Positions 54,187 through 63,755 of a DNA stretch of 64,000 nucleotides are shown in pieces. The stretch is taken from the NCBI RefSeq assembly GCF_002209355.2, contig NZ_CP106855.1, positions 1,612,001-1,676,000 of the forward strand. The letters run 5' to 3'. Below the pieces are notes generated by a model. That model searched no databases, was not told where the DNA came from, and saw only the letters and a program-made list of their open reading frames with translations. Every line of letters begins with the position of its first letter. The stretch's first letter is position 1. The translations under genes and the position numbers were made by a program. The DNA comes from Bdellovibrio sp. SKB1291214. GTDB lineage: Bacteria; Bdellovibrionota; Bdellovibrionia; Bdellovibrionales; Bdellovibrionaceae.

Positions 54187-57100
54187 ATCATATTTAAAAG
54201 CTTTTCCATTTCCTGATGGACAGCGGACCACGAAATAGTTGCCATCTTGATGTTAAGGCGATTATCTGGCGTGATGGAATACTTTTTGGATTCCTTCATC
54301 GCCAGCTGAATTACACGTGCGGGCTCAAGCTTGGTTTTTTCTGTGAACACCAATGAGATTGAAGTAACACCTGCACTGATATCGCGAACACCTAATTCTT
54401 TACATTGACGTCGAATTAACATCAAACCCATCAAATTGACTGTTTGGTCAGGAATTGGACCGAACTGATCGCGCAACTCCTCCTCGATCCGATCAAGATC
54501 ATCGCTCGAAGTAATTTCTGCGAGTGCTTTATAGTAACCCAAACGAATGCGGATATCTTTAATGTAAGCATCAGGAATAAGTGCTGGGATCTTAAGATTG
54601 ATTTCTGGATCCAGATCCATATCCTCGACTTTTTCGCCCTTAGCTTCCGCCAAGGCCTCGTTTAATAGATCCATGTACAATTCATAGCCGACAGAATTGA
54701 CGTGGCCTGACTGCTCCTCGCCCAAAATATTTCCTGAACCCCGAAGCTCTAAGTCATATTGAGCAATCTTAATACCACTACCTAGAGCTGTATTTTCTTG
54801 AATGATCTTTAAGCGCTCTTGCTGTTCTTTATCGAGCTTGCGATTCTTTGGCATCATCAAATAGCAGTAAGCGCGCGTTTTTGAGCGACCTACGCGACCC
54901 CGCAGCTGATACAGCTGTGATAAACCAAACATATGAGCGGAATCAATGAACATTGTATTTGCCCGTGGAACGTCCATTCCGGACTCCACGATCGCAGTAC
55001 AAATTAATACATCAATTTCGTGATGAAAAAACGACAACATCGCTTTTTCAAGTTCGTGCTCTTCCATTTGCCCGTGTGCAACTTTAATACGTGCCTCGGG
55101 AACAATGCTGCGGATTTCATCTGCAAGTCCATAGATAGATTCGATACGATTGTGAATGAAGTAAACCTGACCACCGCGAGAAATTTCAGCGGTGATGGCT
55201 TTGCGAATAGTTTCTTGATCAAATTTGGTCACGAAAGTACGTGTGGGCAGTCTATCGACAGGCGCCGTGTTGATTAAACTTAAATCGCGAATACCAACCA
55301 AAGCCATATTCAGCGTTCTTGGTATTGGTGTTGCCGACAAGGTCAGGGTGTCGACGCTGTTTTTAAGCTTTTTCATCTTTTCTTTGTGAGTGACGCCGAA
55401 CTTTTGCTCTTCATCGATAATCAAAAGACCTAGATCCTTGAATCCTATCGAACTTCCTAAAAGTTTATGTGTGCCGACGATGATATCGACTTTCCCATCT
55501 TTAATATCTTGAACCGTTTTCTTGCTTTCCGACGGAGTGACAAAACGATTCAACACTCGAATGTCAACGGGCCAACCCTCAAAACGCTTTTTGAATGTTT
55601 CAAAGTGCTGGAAGGTTAAGACCGTGGTTGGTGCAAGAATCGCAACCTGGCGACGAGCTTGAACAGCAAAAAATGCTGCGCGCATCGCGACCTCAGTTTT
55701 TCCAAAACCGACATCTCCACAAACCAGTCGATCCATTGGCTTCGTTGATTTTAAATCAGATAAGATATCGCCAATAGCCCGCAACTGATCATTGGTTTCC
55801 TCGTAGGGGAAGCCATTTTCGAAAAGTTGAATTTCGTTTTCACGGAACTCAAATGGAGGTCGGTACATCTCCGCACGTTTTGCATACAAAGCCAAAAGAT
55901 CTGCAGCGATATCGCGAACATGAGATTTAACTTTAGCTTTCGTTTTTTCCCAAGCGGTTCCACCGAGTTTATCAAGGACCGTGGTTGCACCAGCACCAGA
56001 AAATTTTTGGAGCTGGCCAATGCGGTAGACGGGCAGATAAAGTTTGTCCTTGTCTTTAAATCCGACCTGGATGAACTCGGATTCAACCCCGCCGATGGCC
56101 ATTATTTTTAATCCGTCGTAGACACCAATGCCGTGTTTAACGTGAACGACGAGGTCGCCGGGCTTCAAATCTCCAAAGGCTAAACGCTTGGCCTGTTTTT
56201 GAAAATCTTGCGCTGCTGAAGACTCCCGGCTGCGCATTTTTTTGCCAAAGAAATCTTCATCACGCAGAAATATCACGCGCTCTTCATCAAAGCGCAAGCT
56301 GTCTGGCAGATAGCGACTGACTATGTGAATGAGGTGTTTATCGCTTTCTTGTTCTTGGAGCCATGAATCCCACTTGTATTCATCCTGGCCACAGCGAACT
56401 GCTTTTAGTTCGAGTTTTTCAAAGATCAAAGACAGACGATCAATATGTGATTGATTCTTGGTGCTGACGAAAATTCTGTAGCCGTCGTCTCTCCACTTAT
56501 GAAGCTTGTTGGTTGCAGCTTGTAACCACAACTCAGACCCTACGGGATTTGTGCTGGATAAATTTGAAAAGTCTTGAGTCAATGAAGTGCGATATTCAAC
56601 ATGCGAGTCCGCAGACCCCTCATCATTTGCATCATCTAAGTATTCTAATGTTGAAAAATAAATTTGGCGGCTGTTCTGAGGATAAGCAATCTGCTCAAAG
56701 CCTTGGAACAGTAAATCCATCTCGGGGCGAATCACGTGGGACTCGCTAGTATTGTAATCAGCTTTTAGTTCCGCCATGAAGTCATCGGCGTTACGTGAGA
56801 TTTCAACAGGATCTAAGAACCAAACATTCACGGCACCTGGAAAGTGATCGATTGGGCTTGCAGGCTCGCCATAAAAATAGGGTAGTAAAAATTCAATACC
56901 CGGAAACGAATTTTTAAGAACCAAAGAGCGAAGCATTTCGTCAGCCTCGGCTTTGTCGACGGGGCGACCATCGATGTGCGCACGAACTCTTTGTAAAAGT
57001 CTTTCGTGAGTTTCATCACGGAACAAAACTTCACGAGCAGGAGTTAAAAGAAAGGATTTGATTTCATCGGCGCTGCGCTGATCATCCACATTAAAGTGCC

Positions 57101-57713
57101 GAAGAGTTTCGATTTGATCACCAAACAAATCCAGGCGAACTGGCATGTCTTCAGTGGGTGGGAAGATATCAACGATTCCTCCCCTCAAAGCATATTGTCC
57201 CTTGTCCTCAACCATCGGCGCAGAAACGTATCCAAGGGAATTCAAATATTCGGCAATGTCTTCTGGCAACTCCTCGCCAGCTGACAAAGTTCGCGAGGTT
57301 TCTTTTAGAATTTTGACTGGAATTGTTTTCTGAATCAGCGCGTCAGGTGAGGCAATGAATATTTCGCCAGCCTTTGCACCCTGTGCTTTTGCAAGAAAAC
57401 GCACGCGATCAGCAGCTGATCTCGTGTTTGGATAAAGACCGGAATAAGCAGAAACATCAAACGCCGGCAAAATCGTGCTCTGACGAAGTGGGTCAAAGAA
57501 CATCAAAAGCTGCTGAAGTTTCAATGCTTCTTGCTGACTGCCAACTACAACTACGTGCGGCAAGCCGTTGATTTTTTTAGAGTATGTTTGTGACAAAAAG
57601 AAAGCAAGCGCGAGCGGAGAGGAAGCTCCACTCACTTGAATTTTACCGCGGGTTGTTTCGAAGGCGCGATCTAGTATCGATTCGAGCCTTGTATGAGTCA
57701 TTTCGGCTTTCAT
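54183..57713 (-). CDS. mfd: Transcription-repair coupling factor Mfd
   Basis: 1176 residues. N-terminal UvrB-like module (about 1-350), then a CarD-like RNA polymerase interaction domain (GDLVVHVKHGIGVYDGLK). The RecG-like translocase has Walker A GDVGFGKTEVAMRAAF, DEEQKFGV, TLSATPIPRTLNMAL, and QLRGRVGRSKTRAYCYL. The C-terminal D7 ends near the stop. It removes RNA polymerase stalled at lesions and recruits UvrA. It is transcribed alone, on the minus strand, divergent from the nuo genes. Confidence 0.97.
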   Translation of the reverse strand: MKAEMTHTRLESILDRAFETTRGKIQVSGASSPLALAFFLSQTYSKKINGLPHVVVVGSQQEALKLQQLLMFFDPLRQSTILPAFDVSAYSGLYPNTRSAADRVRFLAKAQGAKAGEIFIASPDALIQKTIPVKILKETSRTLSAGEELPEDIAEYLNSLGYVSAPMVEDKGQYALRGGIVDIFPPTEDMPVRLDLFGDQIETLRHFNVDDQRSADEIKSFLLTPAREVLFRDETHERLLQRVRAHIDGRPVDKAEADEMLRSLVLKNSFPGIEFLLPYFYGEPASPIDHFPGAVNVWFLDPVEISRNADDFMAELKADYNTSESHVIRPEMDLLFQGFEQIAYPQNSRQIYFSTLEYLDDANDEGSADSHVEYRTSLTQDFSNLSSTNPVGSELWLQAATNKLHKWRDDGYRIFVSTKNQSHIDRLSLIFEKLELKAVRCGQDEYKWDSWLQEQESDKHLIHIVSRYLPDSLRFDEERVIFLRDEDFFGKKMRSRESSAAQDFQKQAKRLAFGDLKPGDLVVHVKHGIGVYDGLKIMAIGGVESEFIQVGFKDKDKLYLPVYRIGQLQKFSGAGATTVLDKLGGTAWEKTKAKVKSHVRDIAADLLALYAKRAEMYRPPFEFRENEIQLFENGFPYEETNDQLRAIGDILSDLKSTKPMDRLVCGDVGFGKTEVAMRAAFFAVQARRQVAILAPTTVLTFQHFETFKKRFEGWPVDIRVLNRFVTPSESKKTVQDIKDGKVDIIVGTHKLLGSSIGFKDLGLLIIDEEQKFGVTHKEKMKKLKNSVDTLTLSATPIPRTLNMALVGIRDLSLINTAPVDRLPTRTFVTKFDQETIRKAITAEISRGGQVYFIHNRIESIYGLADEIRSIVPEARIKVAHGQMEEHELEKAMLSFFHHEIDVLICTAIVESGMDVPRANTMFIDSAHMFGLSQLYQLRGRVGRSKTRAYCYLMMPKNRKLDKEQQERLKIIQENTALGSGIKIAQYDLELRGSGNILGEEQSGHVNSVGYELYMDLLNEALAEAKGEKVEDMDLDPEINLKIPALIPDAYIKDIRIRLGYYKALAEITSSDDLDRIEEELRDQFGPIPDQTVNLMGLMLIRRQCKELGVRDISAGVTSISLVFTEKTKLEPARVIQLAMKESKKYSITPDNRLNIKMATISWSAVHQEMEKLLNMI

Positions 57714-57763
57714 TTTGTGCGCTCATGTTGCCATGGTTATCGCCTTGTTTCCATTCATATTTC

Positions 57764-57806
57764 TTGGATTTCAGAGGCACCACATATATAACTAATTGAA
57801 ATCCAA
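57764..57806 (+). promoter_or_regulatory. Candidate nuo promoter within a 10-bp inverted repeat
   Basis: TTGGAT (57764-57769), 17 bases, TATAAC (57787-57792), about 40 bases before the nuoA start. The -35 lies in the left arm of a perfect inverted repeat TTGGATTTCA (57764-57773) / TGAAATCCAA (57797-57806), whose right arm falls near the expected +1. This fits either a repressor operator or a hairpin at the 5' end. Confidence 0.5.
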
Positions 57807-57832
57807 ATAATAACGACAACTTTGGAGGGTTT

Positions 57833-58201
57833 GTGGCACTCGGTGGAATCATTTTCATCGTAATTTTTATTGCGCTATTTGGCAGTTTTCTGGTCTGGCT
57901 TTCAATTAAGACAGGTGGAAAAGTCCATTATCATCCGGTTAAGTACGAGCCCTACGAGTGTGGTCTCCCTTCGCTAGATAAAAAAGATACGAAAGTTTCT
58001 GTGAAGTTTTATCTCACAGCAATTCTCTTCATTCTTTTCGATATCGAAATCATCTTTATGTACCCATGGGCGACGTCCTTCCGTGATTTCATCGCTTCTG
58101 GCCAGGGTGCATTTGTATTCGGATCAATGATCTTCTTCTTGGCCGTCTTCATTTTCGGTTTGTTCTGGGAAGTTAAATCAAAAGCATTGGAATGGGATTA
58201 A
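57833..58201 (+). CDS. nuoA: NADH-quinone oxidoreductase subunit A
   Basis: 122 residues starting at GTG 57833 (GGAGGG ribosome site). Three helices; the signature KYEPYECGLPSL and the second helix region FILFDIEIIFMYPWA are conserved. It is a small membrane-arm subunit that lines the quinone cavity with NuoH and NuoJ. nuoH follows 3 bases later. Confidence 0.96.
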   Translation: MALGGIIFIVIFIALFGSFLVWLSIKTGGKVHYHPVKYEPYECGLPSLDKKDTKVSVKFYLTAILFILFDIEIIFMYPWATSFRDFIASGQGAFVFGSMIFFLAVFIFGLFWEVKSKALEWD

Positions 58202-58204
58202 TCA

Positions 58205-59362
58205 ATGGGAATGGGTAAAGATTCATTCGAAATTATCGTCAACGGGCTTAAGCTCGTTGTTATCTTTTTGATGATGGTTCAACTCGTGCCGATCCTTGTA
58301 TGGGTTGAGCGTCGTGGTTCTGCTTTCATTCAAAACCGTCTTGGTCCAAATCGTGTCGGTCCTTTGGGATTGATGCAGTTATTGGCCGATGCCGTGAAGT
58401 TCTTGACGAAAGAAGCTTTCGTTCCTTCAACAGCAAAACCATTGTTGTACTATGCAGCTCCGGTATTTGCGTTGATTCCGGGTGCGGTTGCGTTTTCGGC
58501 GATTCCAATGTCGACACCAATCTCGGTAGGGACATTCGAATTGTTCGGTCAAACGTGGGGTCCATACACATTCTTGGTTCAAGGTTATGATATCGGTGTT
58601 GGTATCGTATTCATCTTGGGTGTTTCTTCTCTAGCGGCCTACACGATGTTGATGGCGGGTTGGGGTTCAGGAAATAAGTACTCTTTGATGGGTGCGCTTC
58701 GCGCTTCTGCACAAACGATTTCTTACGAGTTGGCCCTGGGCCTTTCTATCGTAGGAGTAATCATGATGTACGGAACTTTCCACTTGAGCGATATGACTTT
58801 GGCGCAACAAGGTCACTTGCACTTCCAGTTCATGGGTTACACGATTTCTTCTCAGTGGCTTCCAAACTGGGGTATTTTCTATCAACCATTGGGCGCCTTG
58901 TTGTTCTTCACTTCAACATTCGCAGAATCTAACCGTCTTCCATTTGACTTGGCAGAGGGTGAGTCAGAGCTAGTTGCTGGTTTCCACACCGAGTACGGTG
59001 GTTTCAAATTCAACATGTTCTTTATCGGTGAGTACGGCCACATGATGATCGCTTCTGGTTTAATGGCGATCTTCTTCTTTGGTGGTTATGGAATTCCTTG
59101 GGTAACTGTTGAACAGATTCGTGAATGGGCCATGACTGTGACTTCAAATGCAAACTGGGCATCAGCTTTGGTTGCGTTAATTCACTTCCTGGTTTTCAAC
59201 GTGAAATTCTTCTTGTTCTTGTGGTTATTCATCTGGGTTCGCTGGACATTGCCTCGTTTCCGCTACGATCAATTGATGGATCTTGGTTGGAAAACGATGC
59301 TTCCATGGGCTTTGGCTAACACGATCATCACGGCTTTCGTGATTTACGTAGCATCTTTGTAA
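58205..59362 (+). CDS. nuoH: NADH-quinone oxidoreductase subunit H
   Basis: 385 residues, somewhat longer than most NuoH. It has the quinone-site segments WVERRGSAFIQNRLGPNRVGP and FAESNRLPFDLAEGESELVAGFHTEYGG. Eight or nine helices. It carries the start of the proton path next to the quinone. It lies between nuoA and nuoJ; in E. coli the intervening genes are nuoBCDEFG, which are absent here. Confidence 0.96.
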   Translation: MGMGKDSFEIIVNGLKLVVIFLMMVQLVPILVWVERRGSAFIQNRLGPNRVGPLGLMQLLADAVKFLTKEAFVPSTAKPLLYYAAPVFALIPGAVAFSAIPMSTPISVGTFELFGQTWGPYTFLVQGYDIGVGIVFILGVSSLAAYTMLMAGWGSGNKYSLMGALRASAQTISYELALGLSIVGVIMMYGTFHLSDMTLAQQGHLHFQFMGYTISSQWLPNWGIFYQPLGALLFFTSTFAESNRLPFDLAEGESELVAGFHTEYGGFKFNMFFIGEYGHMMIASGLMAIFFFGGYGIPWVTVEQIREWAMTVTSNANWASALVALIHFLVFNVKFFLFLWLFIWVRWTLPRFRYDQLMDLGWKTMLPWALANTIITAFVIYVASL

Positions 59363-59372
59363 GGAGCTAAAA

Positions 59373-59909
59373 GTGACAGCAGACGCTTTTCTTTTTTGGT
59401 TTTTAGCGATCGTAACGTTGGGCTCGGGCCTGATGGTAATCCTTTTGAAAAATCCGATCTATTCGGCATTAAGCCTTGCTATGACAATGGTGGGGATGTC
59501 CGCTCTATTCGTGACATTGAACGCTTACTTTATCGCGGGTGTTCAGTTGATCGTATACGCCGGCGCCGTAATGGTTCTTTTCACGATGGTCATCATGCTT
59601 TTCGACCTGAAACAAGACATCTCCGCGTTCACGCGCGGTAAGTTTTCAGGCATTTTGAAGATCATGTCGGTAGGTCTTTTGGCAGGAATGGTTATTGCGT
59701 CTATCGCGATGACAGTCAGCCAACTTCCGGCGAAAACGACAGACAATCCAGTTCTGGTTGGGACAGGCATGGAGACGACAAAAGCTCTGGGCCAGATCTT
59801 GTTCACGAAATATATTTTTGGTTTTGAAGCTCTTGGCGTTCTTCTTTTGGTGATCGCTGTGGGCGCAGTTGCTCTTTCTCGTAGTAAAGGTGGAACACAT
59901 GAGCATTGA
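59373..59909 (+). CDS. nuoJ: NADH-quinone oxidoreductase subunit J
   Basis: 178 residues, GTG start. Five helices, with the conserved QLIVYAGAVMVLFTMVIML. It sits in the membrane arm between NuoA/H and NuoK. It overlaps nuoK by 11 bases. nuoI, usually between nuoH and nuoJ, is missing. Confidence 0.94.
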   Translation: MTADAFLFWFLAIVTLGSGLMVILLKNPIYSALSLAMTMVGMSALFVTLNAYFIAGVQLIVYAGAVMVLFTMVIMLFDLKQDISAFTRGKFSGILKIMSVGLLAGMVIASIAMTVSQLPAKTTDNPVLVGTGMETTKALGQILFTKYIFGFEALGVLLLVIAVGAVALSRSKGGTHEH

Positions 59910-60222
59910 TTTCATCAATAACATCGGACTTACTCACTACCTTGTCCTAGCAGCGATTCTTTTCGTTATGGGTATGACGGGAGTCCTTCTTCGTCGTAAC
60001 GTGATCGTTCTATTGATGTCTATCGAGTTGATGTTGAACTCTGTGAACTTAACGTTCATCGCATTCAGCAAATACTTGGGTCATCTTGAGGGTCACATCA
60101 TGGTGTTTTTCGTAATGACAATTGCAGCGGCGGAAGCAGCTGTGGGTCTTGCGTTGGCCGTATCGATCTTTAAACGCTTTAACGAAGTGAACATTCGCTT
60201 CTTCGAGCACTTGAAAGGATAG
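59899..60222 (+). CDS. nuoK: NADH-quinone oxidoreductase subunit K
   Basis: 107 residues from ATG 59899; an earlier frame start at 59869 lies in nuoJ. Three helices with the buried Glu residues in LLMSIELMLNSVNLTFIAF and TIAAAEAAVGLALAVSIFKR. It is the small antiporter-like subunit. Confidence 0.95.
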   Translation: MSIDFINNIGLTHYLVLAAILFVMGMTGVLLRRNVIVLLMSIELMLNSVNLTFIAFSKYLGHLEGHIMVFFVMTIAAAEAAVGLALAVSIFKRFNEVNIRFFEHLKG

Positions 60223-60227
60223 GCCTG

Positions 60228-62159
60228 ATGAACCACTCAGTATTAATGGCCATTGTTATCCTAAGTCCGTTGGTGGGTTTTCTAATCAACGGTTTCCGTT
60301 ATAAAAAACACTCCGCAAATGTGGCGGGCGTGATTGCGACTCTTGCGGTTGCGATCTCTTTCATCTCTGCGATTCTTTTGGTAACTGACCTTGTTGGTAT
60401 GGCTGCTGAATCTCGTCGTATCGCTGTTTCGTTCTTTGAATGGATGGCGGTCGATAAATTTAAAGTGAACGCGGGCTTTGTAGTCGATCAAATCAGCGCG
60501 ATCATGATCCTTGTGATCACGGGTGTTGGTACTTTGATCCACTTGTTCTCGATCGGGTACATGCACCACGATAAGGGTGCTGCAAAATACTTCGCATACT
60601 TGAATCTGTTCATCTTTAACATGTTGTTGCTAGTTTTAGGTGACAGCTTGCTTGTGATGTTCGTTGGTTGGGAAGGTGTGGGTCTTTGCTCGTACTTGCT
60701 AATCGGTTTCTGGTTCACAGATGCAGACAAAGCTGCAGCAGGTATGAAAGCCTTTATCACAAACCGTGTTGGTGATGCCGCTTTCTTGCTTGGTATGTTC
60801 ATCTTGTTCATGACTTTTGGAACTTTGAACTTCCACGAATTAAATGCTCTGGCTCCAACGACGGCGGAAGCTTCTTGGATGGGTGCTGTGACTTTGGGTA
60901 CTTTGTTCTTGTTCATCGGTGCCACGGGTAAATCTGCACAAATTCCATTGTACGTTTGGCTTCCAGACGCGATGGCCGGTCCAACTCCAGTATCAGCGTT
61001 GATCCATGCGGCGACGATGGTAACTGCCGGTGTTTACATGATCGTCCGTTTGAATCCGTTGTTCATCATGGCCCCAAACACAATGATGGTGATTGCGATT
61101 ATCGGTGCAGCAACTGCGGTTCTTGCAGCAACTATCGGTATGACTCAATGGGATATTAAGAAAGTACTAGCGTACTCGACTGTATCTCAACTTGGTTACA
61201 TGTTCCTGGCTTGTGGTGTGGGTGCTTTCGGCGCAGCAATGTTCCACTTAATGACTCACGCATTCTTTAAAGCTTTGATGTTCTTGGGCTCTGGTTCGGT
61301 GATCCATGCCATGCACGAGGAACAAGACATACGGAAGATGGGTGGACTTAAAAAGTACCTTCCGATCACGCATGCGACGTTCTTCTTGGGTTGGTTGGCG
61401 ATTATCGGTATGCCACCATTTGCGGGTTTCTTCTCTAAAGATGAAATCTTGGCTTATGCATTCTTCTCACCAATGGGGTCTCCGATCTTGTGGGCAGCGG
61501 GTGCTTTGGGTGCAACTTTGACAGCGTTCTATATGACTCGTTTGATGGCTCTGACTTTCTGGGGCAAATCACGCGTTCCTTCGCATGTTCATCCGCATGA
61601 ATCTCCGGCTTTGATGACGATCCCATTGATCGTTCTTGCAGTGTTGTCTGTGATCGGTGGTTGGATTGGTATCCCTCACGTTATCGGCGAGCATTTGGGT
61701 CACATCCCTAATGTTTGGGAGCACTGGTTGGATCCTTTGATTACTAAAATCCCGAACTTGGGCCACTTTGAAGCTTCCACTGAATGGATGTTGATGGGTT
61801 GCTCTGTAGGTTTGGCGATCATCTCTGCGACAGTTGCTTATCAGTTCTATGTGAAGTCTCCAGAGACTCCTAAGAAAATCGCTGAAAGCATCAAGCCAGT
61901 TTATAACTTGGTTTATAACAAATATTTCGTTGATGAAGCGTACTTCGGCGGAATCATTAATCCTTTGGTAAACGTAAGTAAGTCCATTTGGTACTATGTT
62001 GATGTGAATTTCATCGACAAGTGCACATACTGGGCAGGGGATTTGGTTCGCGGAATGGGCTCTTTGGGCCGCTCTCTTCAGACCGGAAATATGCAGCAGT
62101 ACGCGATGTACATCGGTATCGGTGTCGTCGTTGTCCTTTCATACGTGATCATGGGGTAA
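60228..62159 (+). CDS. nuoL: NADH-quinone oxidoreductase subunit L
   Basis: 643 residues with about 16 helices. Antiporter-like core: VMFVGWEGVGLCSYLLIGFW (key Glu), GKSAQIPLYVWLPDAMAGPTPVSALIHAATMV (key Lys/His), and a lateral amphipathic helix near the C-terminus. It is the distal proton-pumping subunit. Confidence 0.96.
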   Translation: MNHSVLMAIVILSPLVGFLINGFRYKKHSANVAGVIATLAVAISFISAILLVTDLVGMAAESRRIAVSFFEWMAVDKFKVNAGFVVDQISAIMILVITGVGTLIHLFSIGYMHHDKGAAKYFAYLNLFIFNMLLLVLGDSLLVMFVGWEGVGLCSYLLIGFWFTDADKAAAGMKAFITNRVGDAAFLLGMFILFMTFGTLNFHELNALAPTTAEASWMGAVTLGTLFLFIGATGKSAQIPLYVWLPDAMAGPTPVSALIHAATMVTAGVYMIVRLNPLFIMAPNTMMVIAIIGAATAVLAATIGMTQWDIKKVLAYSTVSQLGYMFLACGVGAFGAAMFHLMTHAFFKALMFLGSGSVIHAMHEEQDIRKMGGLKKYLPITHATFFLGWLAIIGMPPFAGFFSKDEILAYAFFSPMGSPILWAAGALGATLTAFYMTRLMALTFWGKSRVPSHVHPHESPALMTIPLIVLAVLSVIGGWIGIPHVIGEHLGHIPNVWEHWLDPLITKIPNLGHFEASTEWMLMGCSVGLAIISATVAYQFYVKSPETPKKIAESIKPVYNLVYNKYFVDEAYFGGIINPLVNVSKSIWYYVDVNFIDKCTYWAGDLVRGMGSLGRSLQTGNMQQYAMYIGIGVVVVLSYVIMG

Positions 62160-62162
62160 GAT

Positions 62163-63755
62163 ATGATCCTGAGTACAATTGTTTTTCTACCTCTATTGTT
62201 TGCTTTGATCATCGCAGTTTGGCCAAATGCTAAGACTCTTCGTCCTTTGGCATTGGGCTTTGCGATCATCGAATTCATCGTTTCTTTGGCCATGCTTCAA
62301 CAATTCGATACGGCAACAGCGAACCTGCAAATGGTTGAGCGCTATATGTGGATCGAACGTTTTGGGATCAGTTACTTCTTTGGTATCGACGGTATCTCGT
62401 TGTGGTTGGTTCTTCTGACGACGTTCTTGACTCCGATCATTATCCTGGCGAGTTGGACTTCGATCAGCGAAAGAATCAAAGGTTTCCACGTTTGCATGTT
62501 CATCTTGCAAACAGCGATGCTTGGTACGTTCTTGGCGATGGATGCGATTTTCTTCTATGTATTCTGGGAATTGGCACTTATTCCGATGTATTTCATGGTC
62601 GGTATCTGGGGTGGTTCACGCAGAATTTACGCAACAGTTAAGTTGTTCATTTATACATTCGCCGGCTCAGTGATGATGCTTGTTGCGATGATTTATATGA
62701 TGTACCTAACTCAAGAAACGACAGGTCAAATGAGCGCAAGCTTGCTTGATTTCTATAAATTGAAAATCCCATTTGTGGGTGGAACTTTCTTTAGCCTTCA
62801 AACTTTGTTGTTCTTTGCGTTTGCTTTGGCATTCGCGATCAAAGTTCCGGCATTTCCAGTTCATACTTGGTTACCCGATGCCCACGTTGAAGCCCCAACT
62901 CCTGGCTCAGTTATTCTTGCCGGTGTTATGCTGAAGATGGGTACTTACGGTTTCATGCGCTGGGTGATTCCTTTGTTCCCAGAGGCTTCTGAATACTGGG
63001 CTTGGTTGTTCATGCTTATCGGTACTGTGGGTATCATCTACGGCGCCTTGGTAGCGATGATCCAACCTGACGTTAAGAAACTTGTCGCGTACTCTTCCGT
63101 TTCTCACATGGGTTATATCTTACTGGGTCTGTTTGCATTTAATGCTTACGGTATGACAGGTGGCTTGTATCAGATGTTGAATCACGGTGTTTCTACAGGG
63201 GCACTCTTCATCTTGATCGGTATGATCTATGAAAGAACGCATTCTCGTGAAATTTCTAAGTACGGTGGCTTAGCTGGTGTTCTTCCGTTGTTCACAATCT
63301 TCTTCTTTATCATCACGCTTTCTTCGATTGCGGTTCCGATGACGAACGGGTTCGTGGGCGAATTCTTTATCCTAATGGGTACCTTCCAAGCTCAACCTGT
63401 ATTTGCATACTTTGCAGTTACGGGTGTTGTACTTGGTGCGGTTTACATGCTGTGGATGTTTAAACGTGTGTTCTTTGGTGAGCAAGGTGAGTTGGTTAAA
63501 GACGAACATCACCCACTTCATGATTTGAACCTTCGCGAGATCGTAGTGATGTTACCTCTGGTTTTGATGGTGTTCTGGATGGGCTTGTTCCCGAATAATT
63601 TCCTGAGCTATTCAAAAGCAAGTATCGATCACTTGGTACAACACAAAAATAGTTACAATTTGACTATCAATGAACCTGGTGCGACTGCGACGGCAACAAC
63701 GGCAGCTCCAACGGCTGCGGAAACGACGACAGCTGAAGCACAAGGAGATAAATAA
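62163..63755 (+). CDS. nuoM: NADH-quinone oxidoreductase subunit M
   Basis: 530 residues with about 14 helices. Conserved YVFWELALIPMYFMVGIWGG (key Glu), AFAIKVPAFPVHTWLPDAHVEAPTPGSVILAGVMLKMGTYG. The last 25 residues are an Ala/Thr-rich tail unusual for NuoM. Its stop overlaps nuoN (TAATG). Confidence 0.96.
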   Translation: MILSTIVFLPLLFALIIAVWPNAKTLRPLALGFAIIEFIVSLAMLQQFDTATANLQMVERYMWIERFGISYFFGIDGISLWLVLLTTFLTPIIILASWTSISERIKGFHVCMFILQTAMLGTFLAMDAIFFYVFWELALIPMYFMVGIWGGSRRIYATVKLFIYTFAGSVMMLVAMIYMMYLTQETTGQMSASLLDFYKLKIPFVGGTFFSLQTLLFFAFALAFAIKVPAFPVHTWLPDAHVEAPTPGSVILAGVMLKMGTYGFMRWVIPLFPEASEYWAWLFMLIGTVGIIYGALVAMIQPDVKKLVAYSSVSHMGYILLGLFAFNAYGMTGGLYQMLNHGVSTGALFILIGMIYERTHSREISKYGGLAGVLPLFTIFFFIITLSSIAVPMTNGFVGEFFILMGTFQAQPVFAYFAVTGVVLGAVYMLWMFKRVFFGEQGELVKDEHHPLHDLNLREIVVMLPLVLMVFWMGLFPNNFLSYSKASIDHLVQHKNSYNLTINEPGATATATTAAPTAAETTTAEAQGDK

